Assembly (NCBI RefSeq): GCF_000300455.3
Contig: NZ_CP007215.2
Location: forward strand, 4,030,001 to 4,094,000
DNA from: Kosakonia sacchari SP1
GTDB lineage: Bacteria; Pseudomonadota; Gammaproteobacteria; Enterobacterales; Enterobacteriaceae
Length of the DNA: 64,000 nucleotides
Reading direction: 5' to 3'
Shown: in pieces, positions 23,758-37,080 of the stretch
How the letters are laid out: every line of letters begins with the position of its first letter
How positions within the stretch are numbered: the stretch's first letter is position 1
The notes under the pieces: generated by a model
Database searches by the model: none
What the model was told of the DNA's origin: nothing
What the model saw: only the letters and a program-made list of their open reading frames with translations
Made by a program: the position numbers and the translations under genes

Positions 23758-23782
23758 GGATAAATGGAGAGAACGATCACGA

Positions 23783-24274
23783 TCAACGCATGATTTTGTC
23801 GCCTCGAGATAACCCCACCACGCCAGACCGCGCGACTTCAACGATTTTTGCGACATCGCGGATCGTCGCCAGAAACGCATCCAGTTTGTCGCTGGTCCCG
23901 GCAAGCTGAACCGTATAAATAGACGGGGTGACGTCAATGATTTGTCCACGGAAAATTTCCGCGTTGCGTTTCACCTCTTCACGCCCGTAGCCGCTGGCCT
24001 GGATCTTCACCAACATAATCTCGCGCTCAACATACGCGCCTTGCCCCAATTCATTAACGCGCAAAACATCGACCAGTTTGTGCAGTTGCTTTTCGATCTG
24101 CTCAAGCACTTTCTGATCGCCAACGGTCTGGATCGTCATTCTTGATAACGTCGGATCATCGGTTGGCGCAACCGTCAGGCTTTCAATGTTGTAACCGCGC
24201 TGAGAGAACAGACCAATCACGCGCGATAACGCGCCCGATTCATTTTCCAGTAATACTGACAATATCCGGCGCAT
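23783..24274 (-). CDS. ilvH: Acetolactate synthase III, regulatory subunit IlvH
   Basis: 163 residues from the ATG at 24274 ([12 protein letters not shown]), the E. coli length; ten further in-frame codons upstream overlap ilvI and are not conserved. IlvH activates IlvI and confers valine inhibition. An ACT domain occupies the N-terminal half, with Gly14 and Asn11 in the valine-binding loop [12 protein letters not shown], both associated with feedback control in E. coli. It starts two bases after the ilvI stop. Confidence 0.98.
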   Translation of the reverse strand: MRRILSVLLENESGALSRVIGLFSQRGYNIESLTVAPTDDPTLSRMTIQTVGDQKVLEQIEKQLHKLVDVLRVNELGQGAYVEREIMLVKIQASGYGREEVKRNAEIFRGQIIDVTPSIYTVQLAGTSDKLDAFLATIRDVAKIVEVARSGVVGLSRGDKIMR

Positions 24275-24276
24275 AA

Positions 24277-26001
24277 TCAGGTTCTCTCCGTTTTGCTTAA
24301 CCACATCTCATCCATACCGCCGCCGCGGATCTGCATCGGATAAACGTGTTCACTACCGTCAACGGTAACGTCAACAAACACCAGGCGATTGTTCTTCACC
24401 TGCTCCAGTGCTTCAGCGAGCTTCGCTTCCAGCTCATCCGGGCGCGTAATGCGGATCCCAACGTGCCCATAAGCTTCCGCCAGGCGGGCGAAATCAGGCA
24501 ACGATTCCATATACGATTGCGAATGGCGACCAGAATAAATCATGTCCTGCCACTGCTTCACCATGCCCAGGTAGCGGTTGTTCAGATTGAGCACCAGCAC
24601 CGGCAATTCATACTGTAATGCGGTAGAAAGCTCCTGAATGTTCATCTGGATACTGCCGTCGCCGGTTACGCAAATCACCATCTCATCCGGTAACGCCATC
24701 TTCACGCCGAGCGCAGCAGGCAAACCGAATCCCATCGTGCCGAGCCCCCCGGAGTTGATCCAGCGGCGCGGCTTATCAAAACGGTAGTAGAGCGCAGCGA
24801 ACATCTGGTGCTGGCCAACATCGGATGTCACGTAAGCCTCGCCTTTCGTCAGGCGCCAGGCCGCTTCAATCACCGCCTGCGGTTTAATGCTCTCACTTTG
24901 GGTATCGTATTTCAGGCACTGGCGGGCGCGCAATTGATCGATACGCAGCCACCAGTCGCGAATCTCATCTAACGGTTGCGGATACGCTTCTTGCTCCAGC
25001 AATTCCAGCATCTGTTCCAGCACCAGCCGCGCATCGCCCACAATCGGGATATCTGCCTGCACAGTTTTGGAAATGGACGTGGGATCAATATCGATATGCA
25101 GCACTGTCGCATCCGGGCAATATTTCGCCAGATTGTTAGTGGTGCGATCGTCAAAACGCACGCCAACGGCAAAGATGACGTCTGAATGGTGCATCGTCAT
25201 ATTGGCTTCGTAAGTCCCGTGCATACCCAGCATGCCGAGCGCCTGACGGTGGGAAGCAGGAAATGCGCCGAGCCCCATTAATGAAGAGACCACCGGTAAA
25301 TTCAGTTTTTCAACAAGCTGGCCTAGCTGTGCTTCGCAGGCAGAATTGATCGCGCCCCCGCCAACATAGACCACCGGCTTTTTCGCCGCCGCCAGCGTTT
25401 GTAATGCGCGCTTAATCTGCCCTTTATGTCCCTGAGTTGTCGGGTTATAGGAACGCATGCTGACGGATTCCGGCCAGACGTAAGGCAGCTTATTGGCCGG
25501 GTTCATAATATCTTTCGGCAAATCCACCACTACCGGTCCGGGACGACCGCTGGCGGCAAGCCAGAACGCTTTCTTTAATACACCAGGGATATCTTCCGTT
25601 TGCTTGACTAAAAAACTGTGCTTAACCACCGGGCGGGAGATCCCCACCATGTCGCACTCCTGGAAGGCATCATAGCCAATCAAAGACGTTGCAACCTGAC
25701 CGGAGAGCACCACCAGCGGAATAGAATCCATATACGCCGTGGCGATGCCGGTGATAGCGTTGGTCGCGCCGGGGCCCGAAGTGACCAGCACAACGCCCAC
25801 TTCACCCGTCGCGCGCGCCAGACCATCGGCCATATGTACCGCCGCCTGTTCGTGGCGAACCAGCACGTGTTCAATACCGCCGACGGTATGCAGGGCATCG
25901 TAGATATCAAGAACCGCGCCTCCGGGATAGCCGAATACTTTCTTTACGCCTTGATCGATAAGGGATCGGACGACCATCTCGGCTCCAGACAACATCTCCA
26001 T
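24277..26001 (-). CDS. ilvI: Acetolactate synthase III, catalytic subunit IlvI
   Basis: 574 residues, as in E. coli. It condenses two pyruvates, or pyruvate with 2-oxobutyrate, in valine/leucine/isoleucine synthesis, using thiamine diphosphate and FAD. The catalytic glutamate is in [13 protein letters not shown] (about 48-60); the thiamine diphosphate motif is [11 protein letters not shown]...NN near 431-459. A GGAGG lies seven bases before the ATG. ilvIH are adjacent and presumably one transcript; the upstream 387-base gap is where Lrp acts in E. coli. Confidence 0.98.
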   Translation of the reverse strand: MEMLSGAEMVVRSLIDQGVKKVFGYPGGAVLDIYDALHTVGGIEHVLVRHEQAAVHMADGLARATGEVGVVLVTSGPGATNAITGIATAYMDSIPLVVLSGQVATSLIGYDAFQECDMVGISRPVVKHSFLVKQTEDIPGVLKKAFWLAASGRPGPVVVDLPKDIMNPANKLPYVWPESVSMRSYNPTTQGHKGQIKRALQTLAAAKKPVVYVGGGAINSACEAQLGQLVEKLNLPVVSSLMGLGAFPASHRQALGMLGMHGTYEANMTMHHSDVIFAVGVRFDDRTTNNLAKYCPDATVLHIDIDPTSISKTVQADIPIVGDARLVLEQMLELLEQEAYPQPLDEIRDWWLRIDQLRARQCLKYDTQSESIKPQAVIEAAWRLTKGEAYVTSDVGQHQMFAALYYRFDKPRRWINSGGLGTMGFGLPAALGVKMALPDEMVICVTGDGSIQMNIQELSTALQYELPVLVLNLNNRYLGMVKQWQDMIYSGRHSQSYMESLPDFARLAEAYGHVGIRITRPDELEAKLAEALEQVKNNRLVFVDVTVDGSEHVYPMQIRGGGMDEMWLSKTERT

Positions 26002-26388
26002 GCTTTGCCTCCAGGCTTACGTTTGTCGACTGACGGCGAAAATCATTTCCGCGCTGTCGCTCTGTTCAGAACAGGAAATCCCTGCACTCTGATTATGAAT
26101 GGCAGTTACCATAACCGCTCAAAATCTGGCAGGCAATTAGCAAGCCCTGACGGCGAACCCTGTACAAAAGTGAAAAAACGACGTCAAAAACTGAGAATTG
26201 GTGGAAACATCTGTGATAAGCAAAGACGATGACCATTCATCATCCGAATACGAAGTTGTCCAGTAATTGATCCATTTTTGCAACATCGTCTGTCATTGCA
26301 ACAGACATAAATCAGGACAAAATACTGCTAGAAAAAAACAGAGCAGAATAACCAAACGTTTTCACCGCTGGATGATTCTGCCCAATGG
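26002..26388 (-). promoter_or_regulatory. ilvIH upstream region
   Basis: 387 bases between leuO and ilvI with no gene. In E. coli this interval carries the ilvIH promoter and multiple Lrp sites. I see AT-rich stretches between 26160 and 26350 but did not score Lrp sites and cannot place the promoter with confidence. Confidence 0.45.
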
Positions 26389-27354
26389 TTAATGGCTACA
26401 TACCGACACCAGAAGCTCTTCCATCCATTGATGGCCCTTATCTCTGCCTGCGGCTTCGTGCCAGGAGAGATAACATGTTCGACTCTTGAGATCCAACGGT
26501 AGCGGCAACATCGCTAAATCCAGCCCTTCCGCAAATGTCTTCACTAACCAGCGCGGTGCAATCGCTACCAGATGTGTTTGCGAGACCACGCTTAATACGC
26601 TGGTCAGCGCCATCCCCTGGTAAGCGATACAACTGCGTTTATCTACGCTGTCATACCATGGCTGGCTAAATGACGCGTATCGGTCCAGCGAAACCACTGC
26701 ATGCTGTTCTCTGAAAACGGCGTTTTCTGTGGTGAGCGTATTAAGGCGGGGATGCTGATGGCTGACGACCAGCACCATTTCATCATTAAATAGCGGGATA
26801 CATGAAAATTCCGGTCGGCGGAACTCTTCGTAGCCAATCACAAACTCAATTTCCTGATAACGCAACTGGTGCTCGGTGCTGTGATTAAGATCGGATTTAA
26901 ACACCAAATTAATACCGGGGGCGATTTTCTCCACGCTATTGTAAATTGCTGACGTTAAAAGATTATCCAGCGGGCTGCAAACGCAGAGATTAAATACCCG
27001 TTCGCTACTAAGCGGATCGAATCCGGAACCGGGCAGTTCATTTTGCACCAGTTGCAGCGCCTGGCGGATAGAACCAAAAAGTTGATATGAACGTGCGGTT
27101 GGTTGGATCCCACGACCATAGCGAACAAAAAGTTCGTCATTAAACATGACCTTAAGACGCGCAACAGCATTACTCACTGCGGGCTGGGACATTCCCAGAG
27201 CATGTGCCGCGCGGGTGATATTTTGCTCCTGCATTACTGCATCAAAAACAGTCAGTAAATTGAGATCGACAGAACGTAACTGCGGTTTCCCCTCTTCATT
27301 AATATGCTGATTATAAACGTCTTCACCAGGTATTTTGCAATCCGTCGTCATCAT
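26389..27354 (-). CDS. leuO: LysR-type regulator LeuO
   Basis: 321 residues (314 in E. coli); the N-terminal 26 or so residues differ from K-12 and the rest aligns. The winged helix DNA-binding region is [16 protein letters not shown] through [19 protein letters not shown] (about 29-66), followed by an effector-binding domain. LeuO is a stress-responsive antagonist of H-NS silencing. ATGATG at the start follows GAGGGAG. It is divergent from leuL with an AT-rich 400-base spacer. Confidence 0.96.
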   Translation of the reverse strand: MMTTDCKIPGEDVYNQHINEEGKPQLRSVDLNLLTVFDAVMQEQNITRAAHALGMSQPAVSNAVARLKVMFNDELFVRYGRGIQPTARSYQLFGSIRQALQLVQNELPGSGFDPLSSERVFNLCVCSPLDNLLTSAIYNSVEKIAPGINLVFKSDLNHSTEHQLRYQEIEFVIGYEEFRRPEFSCIPLFNDEMVLVVSHQHPRLNTLTTENAVFREQHAVVSLDRYASFSQPWYDSVDKRSCIAYQGMALTSVLSVVSQTHLVAIAPRWLVKTFAEGLDLAMLPLPLDLKSRTCYLSWHEAAGRDKGHQWMEELLVSVCSH

Positions 27355-27761
27355 GAACTCCCTCGACCTGCGTAATAATAATATTCAGGAAGATGATTTA
27401 TCACGCATATAGCATTATTAGAAGTACGGTTTGACAAATTAGGAATATATAAAGCTCCTATTTTATTTTCATAGCGCATGAAATTTACTATTTCATCTTA
27501 AATCAATGGAGCGCTTCATATATTTTTACGCTGGCAAACATTCTGTAATCTCAATAAAAATATATCTCTATCGCTGTTTTTCTTAACAACTCAATCGACG
27601 ATTCACTTCGCTTTTACGCAAGACGTTAAATAATGCATTACGCCAGATACACACGGTCATTCGTAAGCATGAAAAACGCATTTTCGTTACACGGACAGAA
27701 TTATTAACTAAAGCGCAACAAAATAATCAGCGCTCTTCAGACGCGCTTTTCAGACGAGGGG
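27355..27761. promoter_or_regulatory. AT-rich leuO / leuABCD divergent control region
   Basis: About 400 bases without a gene, visibly richer in A+T than its surroundings (for example 27361-27480 and 27520-27580). In E. coli and Salmonella this interval holds the leuO promoter and H-NS/LeuO binding sites. I see the compositional signal but no specific site I can name. Confidence 0.5.
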
Positions 27762-27790
27762 TTGACATTAACTTACGTATCCAGTACCAC
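27762..27790 (+). promoter_or_regulatory. leuLABCD promoter
   Basis: TTGACA at 27762-27767, a 17-base spacer and a weak TACCAC at 27785-27790, in the same place as the E. coli leu promoter; the following TAAAAGCATATCGCATTCA is shared with K-12. Confidence 0.75.
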
Positions 27791-27824
27791 TAAAAGCATA
27801 TCGCATTCACCTGGAGCATGATTC

Positions 27825-27911
27825 ATGATTCGCAACGTCGGTTTCGCTGGTCTACTACTACTAAACGCATCTCTCGTGCGCGGTAGACCGGTGGGCGACA
27901 TTCTGAGTTGA
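27825..27911 (+). CDS. leuL: leu operon leader peptide LeuL
   Basis: 28-codon leader frame with the rare leucine codon CTA four times in a row (27852-27863), too short for most gene callers. GGAG lies eight bases before the ATG. The leucine codons sit in front of a pause hairpin (GGTCTAC 27849-27855 with GTAGACC 27883-27889) and the terminator downstream. Stalling at these codons under leucine starvation favours the antiterminator. It is the same length as E. coli LeuL, though most other residues differ. Confidence 0.93.
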   Translation: MIRNVGFAGLLLLNASLVRGRPVGDILS

Positions 27912-27935
27912 ATCGTCCTTCCAGTTAAGACTAAG

Positions 27936-27963
27936 AACCCGCGCCTTGGCGCGGGTTTTTTTA
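27936..27963 (+). terminator. leu attenuator
   Basis: AACCCGCGCC / GGCGCGGGTT hairpin followed by seven T, 25 bases after the leuL stop and about 40 bases before leuA. It is the classical leucine attenuator. Confidence 0.92.
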
Positions 27964-28004
27964 TGCTCGTAGCGAGGCGACCTAAGAGACAAAGGACCTA
28001 AACC

Positions 28005-30667
<2,663 letters not shown>

Positions 30668-30669
30668 TC

Positions 30670-32684
<2,015 letters not shown>

Positions 32685-32691
32685 TGCATAC

Positions 32692-32716
32692 AAGGCCCGG
32701 TCTCCGGGCCTTTTTC
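32692..32716 (+). terminator. leu operon terminator
   Basis: AAGGCCCGG / CCGGGCCTT hairpin followed by TTTTT immediately after leuD. The A run on its other side is short, so it probably serves the leu operon more than setA, which converges from the right. Confidence 0.88.
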
Positions 32717-32718
32717 GC

Positions 32719-33897
32719 TTACACATCTTTAACGCGGCTGGTCAGCCACAGCGTTACCACCGAAATCGCCGCAATGCCGATATAAACCGCGCCGTGACCA
32801 TAGCTTTGCGCCAGCGCGCCCTGAATCACCCCGGCTAGGATCACACCGGTCGAAATACTGTTGGTAAATAGCGTTGTCGCCGAACCTGCCCGCCCTGGCA
32901 TTAGATCCTGAAACCACAACATGCCAATCCCGGCGATAATGCCGATAAACACCGCATTAAACAGTTGCAGGGAAAGTAACGCCGTCTGGCTGTGGAAAAA
33001 AATCAGGCCGATGTAGAACAGCACACCCGCCGCGACAGCGGTGACCATCATGCGCCGTTTGCCAATACGTTTAACAAAAAATCCTGCCAGGATCATCGCT
33101 GGGATCTCCAGCCCTGCCGCTGTACCCATTAAAATCCCGGCCAGTTTGTTGGGCAACCCTAATTCCAGGCTGATCCACAGCGGCATATCAATGATGTACA
33201 TGGTGTTGCAGGTCCACATCAGCGTGGAGGCAATAAACAGCATGCGTACATTTTTATCGCTCCAGCCGCTGACCTGCGTCACCGCCACGTCGGCGGGTTG
33301 TTCAACACGCGCCACCGAAGGCAACCAGAACGCCACCAGCACCAGGCTGATAACAAAAATCCCGGCGGCAATGGAAAACATAGCGGTAAAGCCATAATTC
33401 AGCGCCAGCATAAACGCCAGCGGTGGGCCAATCACCCACGCCAGCGAGAGTTGCGCACGCATGACAGAACTGAACATCACCACTTCGCGTGCGGAACTGT
33501 CCGCATACTCGCGCGCCAGTGCGAAAAGCTGCGGCATGGCGGTATTTGCCAGCGACGCCAGCAGCACACCGCAGGTGATAAGCGTCAGATAGTGGCGGTT
33601 AAAGGCGAATAACAGCGCATTGCCCACTGCCATCAGGCAACAAAAGAGGATCAACTTGCGCCTGTCGCCCTGGTTGTCGGATCGTTTTGCCAGCCCAAGG
33701 CTGACAGCGATCCCGGCAATGGCGTTGACGGTATAAAACAGCCCGACCCAGAACGGCTCAGCACCCACTTCCCGGCTCAGAAACAGGCTGAGCGTCGGTG
33801 CCTGTAGCGCTCCGGCAACTCCCATCATAAAGGCGACGATCATAAAAGCGACGTAAACGCCATTAAGGCGGCGTCCCATCGTCATTAACCAGAGCAT
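32719..33897 (-). CDS. setA: Sugar efflux transporter SetA
   Basis: 392-residue major facilitator protein with twelve predicted membrane segments, the E. coli length. SetA exports glucose, lactose and analogues and supports recovery from glucose-phosphate stress. The N-terminal MMGVAGALQAPTLSLFLSREVG and the SSVMRAQLSLAWVIGPPLAF segment are strongly conserved. AAGGAA precedes the ATG. It lies downstream of sgrS in the same direction; readthrough of the sgrS terminator supplies setA mRNA in E. coli. Confidence 0.97.
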   Translation of the reverse strand: MLWLMTMGRRLNGVYVAFMIVAFMMGVAGALQAPTLSLFLSREVGAEPFWVGLFYTVNAIAGIAVSLGLAKRSDNQGDRRKLILFCCLMAVGNALLFAFNRHYLTLITCGVLLASLANTAMPQLFALAREYADSSAREVVMFSSVMRAQLSLAWVIGPPLAFMLALNYGFTAMFSIAAGIFVISLVLVAFWLPSVARVEQPADVAVTQVSGWSDKNVRMLFIASTLMWTCNTMYIIDMPLWISLELGLPNKLAGILMGTAAGLEIPAMILAGFFVKRIGKRRMMVTAVAAGVLFYIGLIFFHSQTALLSLQLFNAVFIGIIAGIGMLWFQDLMPGRAGSATTLFTNSISTGVILAGVIQGALAQSYGHGAVYIGIAAISVVTLWLTSRVKDV

Positions 33898-33958
33898 GGA
33901 GATTTCCTTGTTAAAACGGGAAAAAGTGAAAGCCTAAAAGGCGCCCGCCAGCATAAAC

Positions 33959-34207
33959 GAAAAAAGCCAGCAAAAAACGTTTTGCTGGCGGGTGCATTCG
34001 CACTTAATACTCAGTCACACATAATGTCGGCGATTCAGTCCTTCGAGACCGGCGTTGTCACTTCCCACTGCATCAGCTCTTCCAGCATTTTCAGGCGCTG
34101 GCGTGCGCTCAGACGAGCGAGCCAGCCCGCATCCTGCGTGGCGCGAAAATAGTCCAGATAAAACCGTCGTAGGGATGATCTCTGCATATGACCTCCTCGC
34201 TTTCATC
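33959..34207 (-). ncRNA. sgrS: Small RNA SgrS (dual-function, encodes SgrT)
   Basis: The 5' end is placed at the GATGAA at 34207-34202, matching the start of E. coli SgrS; the 3' end is at the terminator (GCCAGCAAAA / TTTTGCTGGC, 33966-33975 with 33980-33989) and six U. Between them lie the sgrT frame and the conserved GTGTGACTGAGTATT (about 34003-34021), the segment that pairs with ptsG mRNA. SgrS is made under sugar-phosphate stress by SgrR and, with Hfq, represses sugar uptake mRNAs. Ends are estimates; the length would be about 249 against 227 in K-12. Confidence 0.93.
34035..34187 (-). CDS. sgrT: Glucose uptake inhibitor peptide SgrT
   Basis: 50-codon frame inside SgrS, ATG at 34187 with a strong AGGAGG four bases upstream, TGA at 34037-34035. 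The central part reads RRFYLDYFRAT...RLKMLEELMQWE, clearly like E. coli SgrT (RQFYQHYFTAT...RLTMLEGLMQWD). It has five extra residues before the conserved region. SgrT blocks glucose uptake through PtsG. A longer overlapping frame in another phase (34015-34206) is a shadow. Confidence 0.93.
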   Translation of the reverse strand: MQRSSLRRFYLDYFRATQDAGWLARLSARQRLKMLEELMQWEVTTPVSKD

Positions 34208-34274
34208 GCAGAGAAGTATTGGCTTAATATAGGGATAAATAAATTGCTGAGTTTTCATCAGGAGTTCCCCTTTT

Positions 34275-35930
34275 ATGTCGTCCGGCCGCCTGCAACAACA
34301 GTTCATCCGTCTGTGGCAATGCTGCGATGGGAAGTCACAAGAAACCACACTCAACGAGCTGGCGGAGCTGCTTAGCTGTTCTCGCCGCCACATGCGCACC
34401 TTGCTTAACACCATGCAGGCGCGCGGCTGGCTGACATGGGATGCGGAAGCCGGCCGCGGCAAACGTTCGCGGCTCACCTTCCTTTATACCGGCCTTGCAC
34501 TCCAGCAACAGCGCGCCGAAGACCTGCTGGAGCAGGATCGTATCGATCAACTGGTGCAACTGGTCGGTGATAAAAAGGCGGTGCGTCAGATGCTGGTTTC
34601 GCATCTCGGCCGCAGTTTTCGCCAGGGGCGACATATCCTGCGGGTGCTTTACTACCGTCCACTGCGTAACCTGCTGCCAGGTAGCGCATTGCGTCGTTCC
34701 GAAACCCATATAGCGCGACAAATCTTCAGTGCGCTAACGCGCATAAATGAGGAAAACGGGGAACTGGAAGCGGATATTGCTCACCACTGGAAGCTGATTT
34801 CCCCTTTGCACTGGCGATTTTATTTACGCCCCGGCATTCATTTTCACCATGGCCGCGAGCTGGAAATGAGCGATGTGATTGCTTCTCTGGAGCGCGCCAC
34901 CGCCCTGCCGCTCTATTCGCACATCTACGAAGTACTCTCACCGACGCCCTGGACGCTGGATATTCATCTCAGCCAGCCAGATAACTGGCTACCGTGGTTG
35001 ATGGGTCATGTGCCCGCCATGATTTTGCCGCGTGAATGGAACACGATGAGCAACTTCGCCAGCCAGCCGATTGGCACCGGCCCTTACGCGGTGACGCGCA
35101 ATACCACTAACCAGCTAAAAATCCACGCCTTTGATGACTACTTCGGCTTTCGTGCCTTGATCGATGAAGTCAACGTCTGGGTGTTGCCGGACCTGAGCGA
35201 TGAACCGACCAGCGGCCTGACACTTGAAGGGCCAACCGACGGCGAAAAAGCGGTGGAAAGCCGCCTCGAAGAGGGCTGTTATTACCTGCTGTTTGATGCG
35301 CGTTCCAGCCGTGGCGCGAATCCGGCGGTCAGAGAGTGGGTCAGCCATGTGCTCTCGCCCACCAATCTGTTGTGGCACGCCAATGAGCAGTATCAGCGTT
35401 ACTGGTTCCCGGCTTACGGCCTGCTGCCGCGCTGGCACCATGCGCGCCCCGGCAGCGGTGAGAAACCGGCCGGTCTGGAAACGCTCACCATCACCTTCTA
35501 CCGCGAACACAATGAGCACGAAGCGCTTGCCCGCACCATGAGCACGCTGCTGGCCGAACACGGCGTGAAGCTTATCGTGCAGGAAGTGGATTATGACGAA
35601 TGGCACCGGGGCGAAGCCGGGAGCGATATCTGGCTCAACAGCGCCAATTTCACGCTGCCACTGGATTTTTCGGTGTTCGCCAACCTCTACGAAGTGCCGC
35701 TGCTACAGCACTGTATTCCGCTCGACTGGCAGGCGGATGTAGCAAAATGGCGCAACGGGGAGATGAATCTTGCCGTCTGGTCGCAGCAGTTGCTCGCCAG
35801 TAAAGCCATCGTACCGCTGATCCACCACTGGCTGAGGATTCAGGGACAGCGCACCATGCGCGGGCTGCGCATGAACACGCTGGGCTGGTTCGACTTTAAA
35901 TCCGCCTGGTTTGCGCCACCGGATCCATAA
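34275..35930 (+). CDS. sgrR: Sugar-phosphate stress regulator SgrR
   Basis: 551 residues, exactly the E. coli length. The N-terminal 110 or so residues are a winged-helix DNA-binding domain ([20 protein letters not shown]), and the rest is a solute-binding-protein type 5 domain that senses the stress metabolite. SgrR activates sgrS, which is divergent from it with under 70 bases between, and represses itself. The following thiB gene is separated by the TPP riboswitch. Confidence 0.98.
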   Translation: MSSGRLQQQFIRLWQCCDGKSQETTLNELAELLSCSRRHMRTLLNTMQARGWLTWDAEAGRGKRSRLTFLYTGLALQQQRAEDLLEQDRIDQLVQLVGDKKAVRQMLVSHLGRSFRQGRHILRVLYYRPLRNLLPGSALRRSETHIARQIFSALTRINEENGELEADIAHHWKLISPLHWRFYLRPGIHFHHGRELEMSDVIASLERATALPLYSHIYEVLSPTPWTLDIHLSQPDNWLPWLMGHVPAMILPREWNTMSNFASQPIGTGPYAVTRNTTNQLKIHAFDDYFGFRALIDEVNVWVLPDLSDEPTSGLTLEGPTDGEKAVESRLEEGCYYLLFDARSSRGANPAVREWVSHVLSPTNLLWHANEQYQRYWFPAYGLLPRWHHARPGSGEKPAGLETLTITFYREHNEHEALARTMSTLLAEHGVKLIVQEVDYDEWHRGEAGSDIWLNSANFTLPLDFSVFANLYEVPLLQHCIPLDWQADVAKWRNGEMNLAVWSQQLLASKAIVPLIHHWLRIQGQRTMRGLRMNTLGWFDFKSAWFAPPDP

Positions 35931-35970
35931 GGCTTTCGCATTTTTTACCAAATCATTACAATAGCGGCGT

Positions 35971-36096
35971 TCTCAACGGGGTGCTGCGCCATGCGCGTGT
36001 GCTGAGAAATACCCGTCGAACCTGATCCGGATAACGCCGGCGAAGGGATTTGAGGCTGACTCTCAAAATCCTTTGCCACCCATTTTGAGGTGCAAA
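35971..36096 (+). promoter_or_regulatory. TPP riboswitch (THI element) and expression platform
   Basis: The conserved thi-box core is present: ACGGGGTGC, GCTGAGA, ATACCC, GAACCTGATCCGG and CGAAGGGATTTGAGG (35976-36055). Stem P1 pairs CTCAA 35972-35976 with TTGAG 36050-36054. A downstream CTCAAAA (36062-36068) can pair either with that TTGAG or with TTTTGAG (36083-36089), which holds the thiB ribosome binding site. This indicates translational control by thiamine diphosphate. The aptamer region corresponds to the E. coli sRNA SroA. Confidence 0.95.
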
Positions 36097-37080
36097 GTGT
36101 TAAAAAAATCACTGCCGTTCCTGCTGCTGATCGCAGCGCCTGTTTTTGCAAAACCCGTTCTGACCGTTTACACCTACGACTCCTTTTCTGCTGACTGGGG
36201 GCCAGGGCCTGCGGTAAAAAAAGCCTTTGAAAGCGACTGCAACTGCGAGCTGAAATTCGTGGCGCTGGAAGATGGCGTTTCGCTGCTTAACCGCCTGCGC
36301 ATGGAAGGCAAAAACAGTAAAGCCGACGTGGTGCTGGGGCTGGATAACAACCTGCTTGAAGCTGCGACACAAACCAAACTGTTCGCCAAAAGCGGCGTCG
36401 CTACCGATGCGGTTAACGTGCCGGGCGGCTGGAAGAACGACACGTTTGTACCGTTCGACTACGGCTGGTTCGCGTTTGTCTACGATAAAAATAAACTGAA
36501 AAACCCGCCGAAAAGCCTGAAAGATCTGGTCGAAAGCGATCAGAAATGGCGCGTTATCTATGAAGATCCACGTACCAGCACGCCAGGCCTCGGCCTGCTG
36601 CTATGGATGCAGAAAGTCTATGGCGACAACGCGCCGCAAGCGTGGCAGAAACTGGCGGCCAAAACGGTCACCGTCACCAAAGGCTGGAGCGAAGCTTACG
36701 GCTTGTTCCTGAAAGGGGAAAGCGACCTGGTACTGAGCTACACCACCTCTCCGGCTTACCACATTATTGAAGAGAAGAAAGATAACTACGCGGCGGCGAA
36801 TTTCAGCGAAGGTCACTATTTGCAGGTGGAAGTTGCCGCCCGTACCGCAGCCAGTAAACAGCCGGAACTGGCGGAAAAATTCCTGAAATTTATGGTGTCA
36901 CCCGCGTTCCAGAACACTATCCCGAGCGGTAACTGGATGTACCCGGTGAGCAATGTCGCTTTACCGGCAGGCTTCGACCACCTGGTGAAACCGCAAACCT
37001 CGCTGGAATACTCTTCGCAGGAGGTAGCGAACCAGCGCGCAACATGGATTAATGCATGGCAACGCGCCGTCAGCCATTGA
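36097..37080 (+). CDS. thiB: Thiamine-binding periplasmic protein ThiB (TbpA)
   Basis: 327 residues from the GTG at 36097, with GAGG six bases before it; the E. coli gene also uses GTG and has the same length. A TTG eight codons upstream is in frame but falls inside the riboswitch. A signal peptide (MLKKSLPFLLLIAAPVFA) is followed by KPVLTVYTYDSF. It binds thiamine, thiamine phosphate and thiamine diphosphate for the ThiPQ ABC importer. It overlaps thiP by 25 bases. Confidence 0.97.
   Translation: MLKKSLPFLLLIAAPVFAKPVLTVYTYDSFSADWGPGPAVKKAFESDCNCELKFVALEDGVSLLNRLRMEGKNSKADVVLGLDNNLLEAATQTKLFAKSGVATDAVNVPGGWKNDTFVPFDYGWFAFVYDKNKLKNPPKSLKDLVESDQKWRVIYEDPRTSTPGLGLLLWMQKVYGDNAPQAWQKLAAKTVTVTKGWSEAYGLFLKGESDLVLSYTTSPAYHIIEEKKDNYAAANFSEGHYLQVEVAARTAASKQPELAEKFLKFMVSPAFQNTIPSGNWMYPVSNVALPAGFDHLVKPQTSLEYSSQEVANQRATWINAWQRAVSH

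Noticed and set aside
34015-34206. 63-codon minus-strand frame overlapping sgrS
   Set aside because: It is in a different phase from the 50-codon SgrT frame, which has the conserved peptide and a strong ribosome binding site.
36073-36096. TTG start extending thiB into the leader
   Set aside because: These codons lie within the riboswitch expression platform; the GTG at 36097 has a proper ribosome binding site and precedes the signal peptide.
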